From contig OY720102.1 in NCBI GenBank assembly GCA_963082875.1, positions 6,138,001 to 6,202,000 of the forward strand: a stretch of 64,000 nucleotides of DNA, written 5' to 3'. The DNA is from Corella eumyota. Taxonomy: Eukaryota; Chordata; Ascidiacea; Phlebobranchia; Corellidae. The translations under genes were made by a program, and so were the position numbers. Below are positions 25,001 to 31,593 of this stretch, in pieces. Below the pieces are notes generated by a model that made no database searches, had not been told where the DNA came from, and saw nothing but the letters and a program-made list of their open reading frames with translations. The number at the start of each line of letters is the position of its first letter. The first letter of the stretch is position 1.

Positions 25001-25626
25001 CCTTGATGCTTCGCAAGAGCGACCAAACAAAAAAAGGCGCCATAGAAAACGAAAAGTCAAGAAGCAGGATTTTGTCTCCATTGGTCTGCAAGATGGTTAC
25101 TTAATATACAGGTTTCAACTCGGAGGTGGACAAGGAGAAGCAGTTAGCCAGTTTCCGGTGGCAGATTACCTATGGCATAAGGTCACTATTGTTAGGCGCG
25201 GCACTCTAGCGCTCATGTGGATCGATGATGTGCCACTGGCTGTTGCCACACAGGCACCAGGGTCGCATAGCACGTGCAACGCACCTGGGCGCTTGTATAT
25301 AGGTAAGATATAGATTCGGAATTTAATTTAAAATGTTTAAACTAAATTATTGTTTGTGTTTAAAATTAAAAAAAAATTGTTTTGTTGCAGGTGGAGCACC
25401 CGAATCACTTTATGCAAAACTGCATCGCTACATCTTCACATCAGGGTTCATAGGTTGCGTGCGAACTGTCAGAATCACAAGAATATCTTCTGCCAGAGTA
25501 AATGAACTAGGTTCCACATTTTTAGACGATTCTGACACAGCTGCATTAGATTTTAGTAGGTCTGGCAGCTTAGAACGAGTTAATATTAGAAAGTGTGATC
25601 TCAGGTCACCTGACCACAGACAGTGA
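103..25626 (+). CDS. HSPG2: Perlecan (basement-membrane heparan sulfate proteoglycan), 5'-truncated by window edge, 53 exons
   Basis: This gene encodes a large secreted basement-membrane proteoglycan that links laminin, nidogen, collagen IV, integrins and growth factors. The window holds coding exons from the first laminin IV domain to the stop codon (TGA 25624-25626), 2,871 sense codons. Domain order read from translation: laminin IV (partial), LE, laminin IV, LE cluster, laminin IV, LE cluster, 12 Ig domains, LG1, two EGF, LG2, LG3. This is the perlecan domain III-IV-V order and no other known family has it. Domain I (SEA, heparan sulfate sites) and the LDL-receptor repeats must lie to the left of base 1. 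Every intron has GT/AG ends and all phases close in frame. Vertebrate perlecan has EGFs between LG2 and LG3; they are absent here. Exons are listed in the domain entries that follow. Confidence 0.95.
1249..1939 (+). CDS. HSPG2: Perlecan: laminin-EGF repeats between L4-1 and L4-2
   Basis: Exons 1249-1464 and 1799-1939. Cysteine-rich LE sequence reading [18 protein letters not shown], then [19 protein letters not shown], then [18 protein letters not shown] and a half repeat ([13 protein letters not shown]) that leads into the next L4 domain. The spacing between the cysteines is that of laminin-type EGF modules, each with four disulfides in the family. The first exon is longer than a single LE module and part of it is atypical ([18 protein letters not shown]), so one repeat is degenerate. 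The intervening intron (1465-1798) is plain AT-rich sequence. Confidence 0.88.
2300..4538 (+). CDS. HSPG2: Perlecan: second laminin IV type A domain (L4-2)
   Basis: Exons 2300-2488, 2892-3071, 3889-4007 and 4427-4538. A complete L4 domain: it opens with [15 protein letters not shown], passes the hallmark [14 protein letters not shown] and [12 protein letters not shown] motifs, then the [15 protein letters not shown] segment, and ends [16 protein letters not shown] at the split LE repeat. Its intron positions match those of L4-1 (after TE, before DNW) and L4-3 (after GDK). The 817-bp intron 3072-3888 holds no recognisable element. The intron 4008-4426 holds a short decayed SINE piece near 4281-4345. 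Confidence 0.9.
4281..4345 (-). mobile_element. SINE fragment in perlecan intron 8
   Basis: Antisense piece with GCCTCACTCAGGGC and GTGGGAGTCGAACC, the B-box and following body of the SINE family. Confidence 0.5.
4883..6413 (+). CDS. HSPG2: Perlecan: laminin-EGF cluster between L4-2 and L4-3
   Basis: Exons 4883-4996, 5310-5530, 5810-5945 and 6273-6413. Translation gives successive LE modules: [18 protein letters not shown] followed by [71 protein letters not shown], and [13 protein letters not shown] ending [13 protein letters not shown] before the next L4. The NCKHNT...HCDRC pattern is the classic LE core. LE modules are rigid rods that space the L4 domains. Antisense reading frames over this GC-richer coding block are chance products of the cysteine-rich codons. 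Confidence 0.9.
5131..5204. repeat. 43-bp tandem duplication in perlecan intron 10
   Basis: TTAGTACAAGTTTGGTAAAT and the following GGCTAATATCT occur at 5131 and again at 5174 with no changes, a recent local duplication. Confidence 0.9.
5627..5730 (+). mobile_element. SINE fragment in perlecan intron 11
   Basis: Only the head and first part of the body remain: GGCAGCGTAATGTAGTAG and GCTGTAGCGCTCTTGAGTTA. Confidence 0.55.
6018..6158. mobile_element. 141-bp MITE with 8-bp target duplication in perlecan intron 12
   Basis: Inverted ends of about 33 bases share the core TATGTTGTCC and CTAGA-AAAC. It is flanked by the direct repeat CAACTTTC (6010-6017 and 6159-6166). An 8-bp duplication points to an hAT-type transposase acting in trans. 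No coding capacity. Confidence 0.8.
6539..7719 (+). CDS. HSPG2: Perlecan: third laminin IV type A domain (L4-3)
   Basis: Exons 6539-6724, 6952-7137 and 7489-7719. A complete L4 domain: [16 protein letters not shown], then [28 protein letters not shown], and the [15 protein letters not shown] segment, ending [14 protein letters not shown] in the split LE repeat. L4-1 and L4-2 split their last third over two exons (119+136 nt and 119+112 nt), but here the same part is one 231-nt exon. An intron has been lost in this copy, or gained in a common ancestor of the other two. The rest of the exon structure matches the other copies. Confidence 0.9.
7826..8101 (-). mobile_element. tRNA-derived SINE, full length, in perlecan intron 16
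   Basis: On the minus strand it has a tRNA-like head with A-box TGGTGTAGTGGT and B-box GGGTTCAAT, a body with GCACTTAATCAGCAGC, and a tail that reads ACATCCAGGATAA. It is the same family as the copies at 8429, 13011, 19115, 26725, 27379, 34811 and 35437. It faces the copy at 8429-8710. Confidence 0.85.
8173..9369 (+). CDS. HSPG2: Perlecan: last laminin-EGF repeats before the Ig region
   Basis: Exons 8173-8286, 8783-8907 and 9221-9369. LE modules [52 protein letters not shown] and [20 protein letters not shown] followed by the linker [15 protein letters not shown]. Exon 8173-8286 (114 nt, both ends phase 0) can be skipped without a frameshift, and it lies between two SINEs in opposite orientation (7826-8101 and 8429-8710). 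This is the end of perlecan domain III. Confidence 0.9.
8429..8710 (+). mobile_element. tRNA-derived SINE, full length, in perlecan intron 17
   Basis: Begins CCGGCAGCGTGGTGTAGTGG, with B-box GGGTTCAATTCC and a body containing CTGAGCCAGCACTTAATC. The tail ends ATCGAGAATAAAGATATA followed by A-rich sequence. The head resembles a tRNA but the body and tail show it is a SINE, not a functional tRNA gene. Ciona SINEs of this kind (Cics-1) are known; identity was not checked. Confidence 0.87.
9547..14713 (+). CDS. HSPG2: Perlecan: Ig domains 1-4
   Basis: Exons 9547-9637, 9998-10212 (Ig1); 10498-10595, 10794-10977 (Ig2); 13413-13538, 13885-14034 (Ig3); 14156-14301, 14584-14713 (Ig4). Each Ig-like domain uses two exons, with the B-strand cysteine in or just at the edge of the first exon and the F-strand motif in the second: [27 protein letters not shown] and NQGLYTCNA. 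Module borders are all phase 1. The start of Ig2 could be placed three bases right (acceptor GAG at 10499-10500) without a frame change; the first AG was chosen. Intron 10978-13412 is the longest of the gene and carries a SINE at its right end. Confidence 0.9.
9698..9900 (+). mobile_element. Old, diverged SINE copy in perlecan intron 20
   Basis: Weak but ordered matches to the SINE family: ATACTTGGCTTTA, GGTTTAATTCCCAATGCT, TTCTTAAGTAAGGAGCTATA and the AACACTGGGTCTGAG segment. It is far more diverged than the other copies. Confidence 0.6.
10978..13010 (+). other. Longest perlecan intron (5' and middle part)
   Basis: About 2.0 kb of AT-rich intron between Ig2 and Ig3, before the SINE at 13011. 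I see no Ig-like exon, no repeat and no clear element in it. Its length makes it the best place in the gene for intronic control elements, but nothing in the sequence marks one. Confidence 0.5.
13011..13300 (+). mobile_element. tRNA-derived SINE, full length, in perlecan intron 23
   Basis: Same family: head GGCGCCGTGGTGTAGTGG, intact A and B boxes, body and the ATCGAGGATAAAGATATATA tail. It ends about 110 bases before the Ig3 exon. Confidence 0.87.
14769..15270. mobile_element. Possible hAT-like non-autonomous element in perlecan intron 27
   Basis: The left end CAGGGAACGAAATAACG and the inverse of the right end CAAGGTACGAATTAACG agree at 13 or 14 of 17 positions, and both ends have an inner ATTCGCTAAAA. 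The hexamer CCGTAC is at both flanks. The stretch is less AT-rich than the introns around it and has repeated AGCGAATC. No transposase frame. The exact borders are uncertain. Confidence 0.5.
15317..17786 (+). CDS. HSPG2: Perlecan: Ig domains 5-7 and first half of Ig8
   Basis: Exons 15317-15471, 15631-15765 (Ig5); 15934-16060, 16408-16542 (Ig6); 16857-16991, 17173-17313 (Ig7); 17631-17786 (first half of Ig8). F-strand motifs: [27 protein letters not shown]. The Ig5/Ig6 border (after LPT) is phase 0 whereas the other Ig module borders here are phase 1. Ig6 has [16 protein letters not shown], an unusually short first half. Each domain keeps the Trp core residue (IQWV, ITWIR, LFWRK, IRWTK). An hAT-like fragment ends about 46 bp before the acceptor of exon 15317. 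Confidence 0.9.
18014..21545 (+). CDS. HSPG2: Perlecan: second half of Ig8 and Ig domains 9-12
   Basis: Exons 18014-18139 (second half of Ig8); 18408-18526, 18888-19038 (Ig9); 19643-19794, 20071-20194 (Ig10); 20435-20553, 20932-21070 (Ig11); 21190-21305, 21401-21545 (Ig12). F-strand motifs: [45 protein letters not shown]. Most first halves keep the W of the C strand; Ig11 instead reads PMPQLSLFK, so the core Trp is replaced there, which may make this domain atypical. Ig domains in perlecan domain IV bind nidogen, fibronectin and collagen in vertebrates; the count of 12 is fewer than in human perlecan domain IV. Confidence 0.9.
18230..18366. mobile_element. Second copy of the same MITE family in perlecan intron 35
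   Basis: Ends GGGTCATGTATGTTGTCC and its near-exact inverse at 18349-18366. The inner TCTAGACAAAACA is also repeated in inverse. Its middle part differs from the copy at 6018-6158 but shares GTTTACC/TGTAGG-like and GAGAATT pieces. No clear target duplication was seen. Confidence 0.75.
19115..19404 (+). mobile_element. tRNA-derived SINE, full length, in perlecan intron 37
   Basis: Starts CCGGCAGCATGGTGTAATGG with small changes in both promoter boxes, and carries the full body and the family tail. Likely an older copy than the one at 13011. Confidence 0.85.
20584..20841. repeat. Approx. 127-bp tandem duplication in perlecan intron 40
   Basis: Two copies share ACAATTTTGTC, GATAGGGTTGCAACTGTTAG, TGATAATGTACCTGCT and GCAAAACAGCATTTTTGAA. 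The second has an extra ATATAGGCT-like insertion. Confidence 0.85.
21637..23470 (+). CDS. HSPG2: Perlecan: LG1, two EGF modules and Pro/Ser/Thr linker (domain V / endorepellin start)
   Basis: Exons 21637-21818, 22233-22506, 22779-23021 and 23127-23470. LG1 shows [28 protein letters not shown] and LYVGGIP, the standard laminin-G strands, and closes with the CISQL and IRCKTC cysteines. EGF1 runs from SPCQNKATC to FIGETC and EGF2 from GVCGAHGIC to YSGDLC. The last exon continues into about 80 residues of linker rich in Pro, Ala, Ser and Thr ([12 protein letters not shown], then [12 protein letters not shown]), plausibly O-glycosylated and extended. This corresponds to the first third of vertebrate endorepellin, the anti-angiogenic C-terminal fragment. 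Confidence 0.92.
21992..22085 (-). mobile_element. tRNA-like sequence of a second family in perlecan intron 44
   Basis: On the minus strand it reads GGTAGTGTGGTGAACCGGTC, then CGGACTATGAGCCGAAAGG and GGTTTCGGGTTCGACCCG: A-box-like and B-box-like parts with an anticodon-arm-like stem. No proper acceptor stem is present, so it is a tRNA-derived element, not a tRNA gene. It shares the CCGAAAGGTT core with 36388-36457. Confidence 0.55.
23592..24626 (+). CDS. HSPG2: Perlecan: LG2 domain
   Basis: Exons 23592-23781, 24095-24336 and 24521-24626. LG fold motifs: [50 protein letters not shown] and the closing [12 protein letters not shown] with KLCQ. The segment after LG2 ([12 protein letters not shown] into APMYLDL) is short and has no cysteine-rich EGF modules, unlike vertebrate perlecan which has two EGFs here. 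Confidence 0.9.
24735..25626 (+). CDS. HSPG2: Perlecan: LG3 domain with polybasic loop, and C terminus
   Basis: Exons 24735-24913, 24999-25302 and 25391-25626. LG3 motifs: [59 protein letters not shown] and the closing [11 protein letters not shown] with RKCD. Between LLFHGE and DFVSIGL lies an extra stretch with ten Lys/Arg in 12 residues, [12 protein letters not shown] (25029-25064), in the loop between two beta strands. It could bind heparan sulfate or be a proprotein-convertase site (RHRKR); both are inference. The protein ends LRSPDHRQ, stop TGA. Confidence 0.93.
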
Positions 25627-26600
25627 TATCTTTTTAAATTCTAATGTTTTGGCATCCGAAAAAGATTAGGTACCTTATTGAGTACGGTGCTGTAAACAAT
25701 AAACAAAAACTGGCGGTGTGATCACCTTCACATACAACACCGGCGCTGGTTCGCAACTAGTTTTAAATTTTTCTGAGACTGTTGTTTCTTTTTTTTATAA
25801 ATTTTGCTTAAATTTTATCGCAGTGTAAATCAAGTGCTCATTTTTTACTTGAACTCACCTTGAACAGCATTTGAAGTGTGTTTTTTTACAGCTTACAATA
25901 AAAAAGCTACCATAAAAATGTTATGTACATCATTCATACTTTTGAAACTTACTTCAGTATTATTTTCACGCTTTTTTGTTCGATTCTCTTCAGTATTCAG
26001 CATAATTTTGTTGTATAGTATTGTCTTGTATTCTTGCCTTATATCACTGGCAGTAAATCTTGTGCCAAAAAGCAAATACATGTTTTAAGATGTTCGGTAC
26101 ATGTGACATTTTGTGTACTGCAAGCTTCACTACCTTGTTTTGTAAAAATGTTGATAATGATTTAAATAAATAAGTGGGGTTTTACAAAAAATTTAAAAAT
26201 AATACCATTTACAAATATTTATTCTTGCTGCCTAAAAGTTTATGTTTTGAAAATAAATTCATTTTTGTGTTATTCTAAAGTTTACATATTGCATTGTTGT
26301 CATTTTTTGTTTATTATGAATTGGATTCCTATTCTATTTATGTTTTATGTCGATCTAGTTGTATTTTTGTTGTTTTTTTTTCTACTAAAAACTGTTTTAC
26401 TTTTAGTTAATGTTAGCTATGTGGCTTTGTTAAAGATCTATCATTATGTATTTGTTTTTTTTTTGACGCTGTAAATTACAACTTGAATTTAACAGAAATA
26501 TTTTGCCCATTGCTACTAATAGCTTGGTATGAAGAATGATATAATGCTGATTCATTTTATTATAAAAATAAACAAAATACAACTTGCTTTTGGTACATTG
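25627..26600 (+). other. HSPG2: Perlecan 3' UTR and downstream sequence
   Basis: AT-rich non-coding sequence after the stop codon. Canonical AATAAA signals are at 25698-25703, 25897-25902 and 26165-26170, so alternative poly(A) sites are possible; which is used cannot be told from sequence. Short open frames inside this stretch have no coding character. Confidence 0.6.
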
Positions 26601-26724
26601 AATACTAGTAGCAAGGCAATAAGTAAAAAAATAGCACAGGCAGAATATAAAACTTAAAAGTATTTAGTACAAAGTTTAAATAAATACCAAAAACTACAAT
26701 TAATACTAATATTTGTATTTTTAC

Positions 26725-27000
26725 TGTGGCGTGGTCATTTTTTATACCATAAGGTTGTGGTTCAATTTCCACTGCTCTCATGCTGCAGCGGCCTTAAGTA
26801 AGGCGCTATAAATGGTGTAAACTTCTGCTGAGCCAGCACTTAATCAGCAGCATAATTACCGGGCAGTTATAATCTCTATAATATCCCAACCTGCTAAAAG
26901 ACAACTCATGACTGGGTCGGAGAAACTGATGTTACTCTATGTTTAGGTTGCGCATTCGACCTTTCTACATCGAGGGTAAAGATGTATACAAGAAAAAAAT
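26725..27000 (+). mobile_element. tRNA-derived SINE with degraded head, upstream of VPS50
   Basis: The tRNA-like head is damaged (GTGGCGTGGTC then AT-rich), but GGTTGTGGTTCAATTTCC, the body and the tail are clear. It ends about 117 bases before the acceptor in front of the VPS50 ATG, so it sits in the presumed promoter region. Confidence 0.82.
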
Positions 27001-27099
27001 AGTTACGTTTCCTGTTAATCGTCAACAGTTACTATCTTTGTCGTTTATTAAAAGAGTTGTGGACGTAACGCGTGAACGTTGATTAGAGCTGGTAGTTTT

Positions 27100-27140
27100 T
27101 ATGGTTTTTGTTAACAGTTGTGCACAAACTAAATACGAAA
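27100..27140 (+). promoter_or_regulatory. 3' splice acceptor just upstream of VPS50 ATG (possible trans-splice site)
   Basis: The sequence TTTTTGTTAACAG ends at 27117, a strong acceptor only 24 bases before the ATG. It could end an upstream 5'-UTR intron, or accept a spliced leader; tunicates are known to use spliced-leader trans-splicing. The sequence alone does not decide. Confidence 0.45.
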
Positions 27141-30100
27141 ATGAAGAAACTTTTTAATTTAATTGATCAAGTTGGAAAACATAATCCAGTAAGTTGTTAA
27201 AAAACTATTTTTAAACGTCTGAACGTGTTTATTTTTAGTAATTTTTAGATTTTGACATTCAGAAACTGCGTAAATGTTAGTGTTTTTCCTTTTGGACATT
27301 TATTATCTGACTATTGCTGTAGTAGTACTTTGCTTGCCGTTTAACAAGCTTATTGGTTAATAGAACTTTACTTTTATCTGTAGTCTGTGTAGTGGTAAGA
27401 ACATTTGCTACACCACCATGACTGCATGAGGTTGTGGGTTCAATCTATACTGCTCTCATGCTGTAGCGCCTTTGAGTAAGGCGCAATAAGCGGTGTAAAC
27501 TTCTGCTGAGCCAGCACTTAATCAGCAGCATAATTACCGGGCTATTATAATATCTTAAACTGCTAAAGACAACTGAAGACTGGATCAGAGCAACTAATAT
27601 TACTCTATGTTTAGGTCGCGCATTCGACCTTTCCACATCGAGGATAAAGATATATGCAAAAAAATGTCTTTATACCTTGGTTATATTTAAAGAAAAATTT
27701 GCTGTTTAGAATTTAAAGAGTTACTCGGGTAATGACACTACGATAGAAACGCCGGTTTATTCTTACAACTCAACTCGCAACGACTTTCACAATCCAATAG
27801 TAGATAGGGAAACACTGGAAAACATTGAGGACATTTATTACACACCTGACGCTGACACTTCTTCACATGAACTCATGGTATTGGAACTAAATATTTTTTA
27901 TTTTTTGTAAAAAGTTATGCAACTTATTATTTATGCTTTAACAGTCTAAAGTTATAAATAATAAAATGCTATGCATTGCTAGGTAAGATTTTTTTCATAT
28001 AGGTTTAAAAAATTAATAATAAAATTTTGGTTTTATTTTTTAACATTTCAATTGGTAACTAATAACATTGGTTATTTAAGTTTTTTTTATAAATTTTTTT
28101 GCATTATTTAAATATATAGATTATGTCGGTTCTTTATTAATTATTATATTTTTGGTATATAAATAGAAACTGCCTGACAATGCTGCAATACAAATAGTTG
28201 AGGCCCAGCAAAGAAAAATCAAACAACAATTAGCTGCAGTATCAAAGAAATTATCAGATGTTATTCTTGAAAATCAGCCGTCATATACAAAAGTAATTTC
28301 ATTAATATATACTTTTTAATGTTTCGTAGAGAAAAAGTGGGGTTGTATGTTGTTTGGGTTATGTAGTTATTGGTTTATTTGTTTAAATATATTTAATTTA
28401 TTTTTTATGCATATTAATTTGCTACTTTATTTTTTCTAATTTTTTAATTTTAATTTTTCTCAGGAACTTAAAGAGGTTCAGGCACTACAGAAAAGTCTTC
28501 ACAATGCCTTTGTGATTTGTAGTAATGGAAGAAGGTAAAAAAGTAGAAATATTTTTAAAATTACTCAAATAATTAATTTTCTATAGTCTACCTTACTGAA
28601 TAAACTTATTGGGTAAATTCATAAATTTTATTACATAAAGTTATAAAAATTTTTTTGTAGTTTGTCCATAGAAACTAATAAAAATAATTCTAAGATATAT
28701 AATAGCCTATAAAAAATAATATTTGCATATAATAGAATCTTTTTTAAAACTTGTTTTTGTTATTTTTTCTTACAGGTACTTGATGTCTGTTAGTGCACGT
28801 TCAACCACAACTAGTCTCGAGTTACTCAAAAATCAACAAAGGCGACAAAAGCTCACAAGTTTATTGAATAGTCTTTATACCATTAAGACCTTACAACATA
28901 CTGACGTTAGGCTAAGAGAGTTACTTGAGGTGAAAAAAATTTCTCAGATTAAAATTAAAAATTGATTTTTTGAAATGGATTTAAATATATGTATGAATTT
29001 TATTGGATGATATATGATATAAATAAATGTTGTTCAATCAATATTTCTTTAATATAAATTTACTACCATTACATAAACTTTGAATTTTGACCAAAATGTT
29101 ATGTTAAATTTTACTTTTATTTTCTTCTTCAAACTTTTATAATTAGTCATTGTCATATGCTGGTTAAGGCAGTTCTTTCTCCTAATGGCACAATATGTTA
29201 CTGGCTTCGCCCTAAGCTTTACTTACAGTCAATAGTTACAATTGTTTGTTATTAAGTGCATATTTTTGATTAATTAATTAAAATTTATTGATTTCTTAGG
29301 AAGAAGACTATGCAGGGGCAATACAGTTATGCCTGGAATGCCAACAAGCTGCTGCAACTTACAAACATTATCATTGCATCAAAGATTTAAGTTCAAAACT
29401 TCAAGTGGGTAGAACTCTTACCTTGTTTTTTATTTATTTATTTTTTAATTCACTAACTGATTTTTAAAATTTTCCTATTTTAACTTTAAAATATGTTTTC
29501 TTATAATTTTATTAGTATATATATATACCCTTAAAGTTATTATTATTGTTATTATTGTCTAGTGAGTGAAATGTATAGATTATAATAATAAAGTGCTAAG
29601 CATATACTTATCTTGGCGAGATTTCATTTTTTGATGCCTTATAATTAAAAAAAAAAGGAATTTATAGTTGTTGTTGGCACCTTAATAACAATATTACCTA
29701 ACATTTAGATGTAGAATAAATATTTTAACATAAAAAATTAGAATGAGTAATTTTTTCTGAATCAAAATAAAAAATTTTTAAGGACACTTTAGAGCAAATA
29801 GAAGAACAAATTGATGTCGCGCTTTCAAAAACTTGCAAGAACTTTGATGTTTTATTGTATACTAAATTACAACAGGCTTATATTTTGCTGAGAAAAACCC
29901 AGGTATTTATTTCATGAAAATCAACTTAAATAAGAGATATTTTTTGTGCATTTTAAAATAATCTAAAAAACAAAAAAATGTTTAAATCAAAAATATAGGC
30001 CCATTAGTTTTGTTTATATACTTTTTTAAAAGTCTAAAATTGAGTTGTTAACTTAAAATCTGAGAAAATTATTTTTGACATGAACTTTACAATAAAACAA

Positions 30101-31593
30101 ATTAAAACTAGACTTTTTTAAATAAATTGTAAGTATCTTTTTTATTTTCATCTTAATTTTTTTTAGTCAGCCTTAGATCAACTTCTTATGCATTACACAT
30201 CAAGTATTCACAACACTGCATTTCAAGTTACTGTTGGCTTTGTCGAACTAACCACTTCAACTGACAACATTCAGAAGAAACAATACAAAGATGTTTGCAC
30301 GGTAAGGATTTTTTCTGTATTTTAATTTAAATATTGTTGAAAAACATACCGTGTTGGTATTATTATATATTTTGCATGGTCATGTGATATGGGATACCTT
30401 TAAGCTTATTTGGTTTATTTAAAAACCTTATAATCTTTTGTTTAAATGTGCTAGGGGTGGGAATCGAACTCCAAACTTTAGGTGATAAAGTTAGTTTATT
30501 TTTAAACATTTAACTGTTTGATTTTTAGACAAAATATCTATTTTCTAATAAATGTTTTTAAATAGTTAATTTTTTTTACTAATTTTACCTAAAATTCTAT
30601 ACTATTTAAAAGGTTTTTTTACTATAAACCTTCTTTTTAAAAATCGTATTGTGAAAATTTATATTCTTTTTGATTAAAAATTAAATTGAATTGTTTTCTA
30701 CTAATGCAGCAAATAGGTAAAGACATTTACATACCCTGCCTTATGGAGCTTTGCAAAGCATTGTGGGAAGTTATGAACTGTTATCACAAAACTTCAAAGT
30801 GGCATCATAATAACAAGGATCAATATGAAGGTTAGTAAGTCGTTATTTTTTGATTAATTTCGTTTAAAAAAATATTTTTTGTGATAATTTTACCCCAATA
30901 CTGAAATGACAATTTGAGAACCTAATGCCCTGGGTTCAATTCTCTGCTTCTTATGTTGTAGCATTTTTTGTTGGTATTTAAAATTTAACTTTTGCTTTAT
31001 TTTGGTTTTCAGAAAATGAAGATAGTTATGTTAATCGCAAGCTTGCTCATGGTCGCCATCGTGTGTGGGCTGACGTCCAATCAAAAATTCGAATTTATAT
31101 TATGTCATCTGACCTAAGCGTTTTTAATTACGACGAGTTTATTCTGATACTAGATATTGTAAAAAGGTAGGATTTTGAACTACGACCATTTTGATCGTTA
31201 TATTTGTTGTAAAATAATCAAAAATTGAATAAAATAGGGATTTTAGTCAAAGTATTTTGTGGTTTTTCTAAACAATTTTTAAGTGCTTTAAAAAAACATT
31301 GAACTTTGCAGTAATGTAAGTCAAGATTTTATTGATATACCATTTTACTTTCTTTAAGGTTTATTCAAATTGGAACAGATTTCTGTCGGACGGATGCAAC
31401 TTTGAGTCCAACAGACGAAGAACAGCTCCAAAGACAACCTTCTGACAACCTCGCCGAGCCACTCAGACGTCAGACCCTCTCATATTTTCATGTTCATCAT
31501 CGAGCCAGACTGGATGAGTTATTAATGTTTCTTGATAACGAATCTTGGCAACATTGTCCTGTAAAACAATCTTTTGATGTATTTGGAATGCAG
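27141..31593 (+). CDS. VPS50: VPS50 N-terminal half (Vps54_N-like helical region)
   Basis: Exons 27141-27188, 27710-27877, 28167-28292, 28464-28534, 28776-28929, 29300-29404, 29783-29902, 30167-30301, 30710-30830, 31013-31166, 31359-31593. The region carries the coiled coil that builds the CATCHR tether core ([20 protein letters not shown] and the DTLEQIEEQ segment) and the conserved [12 protein letters not shown] motif. The first 70 residues, including exon 27710-27877, are poorly conserved, as usual for the family. SINE copies sit upstream (26725-27000) and in intron 1 (27379-27663). Confidence 0.93.
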
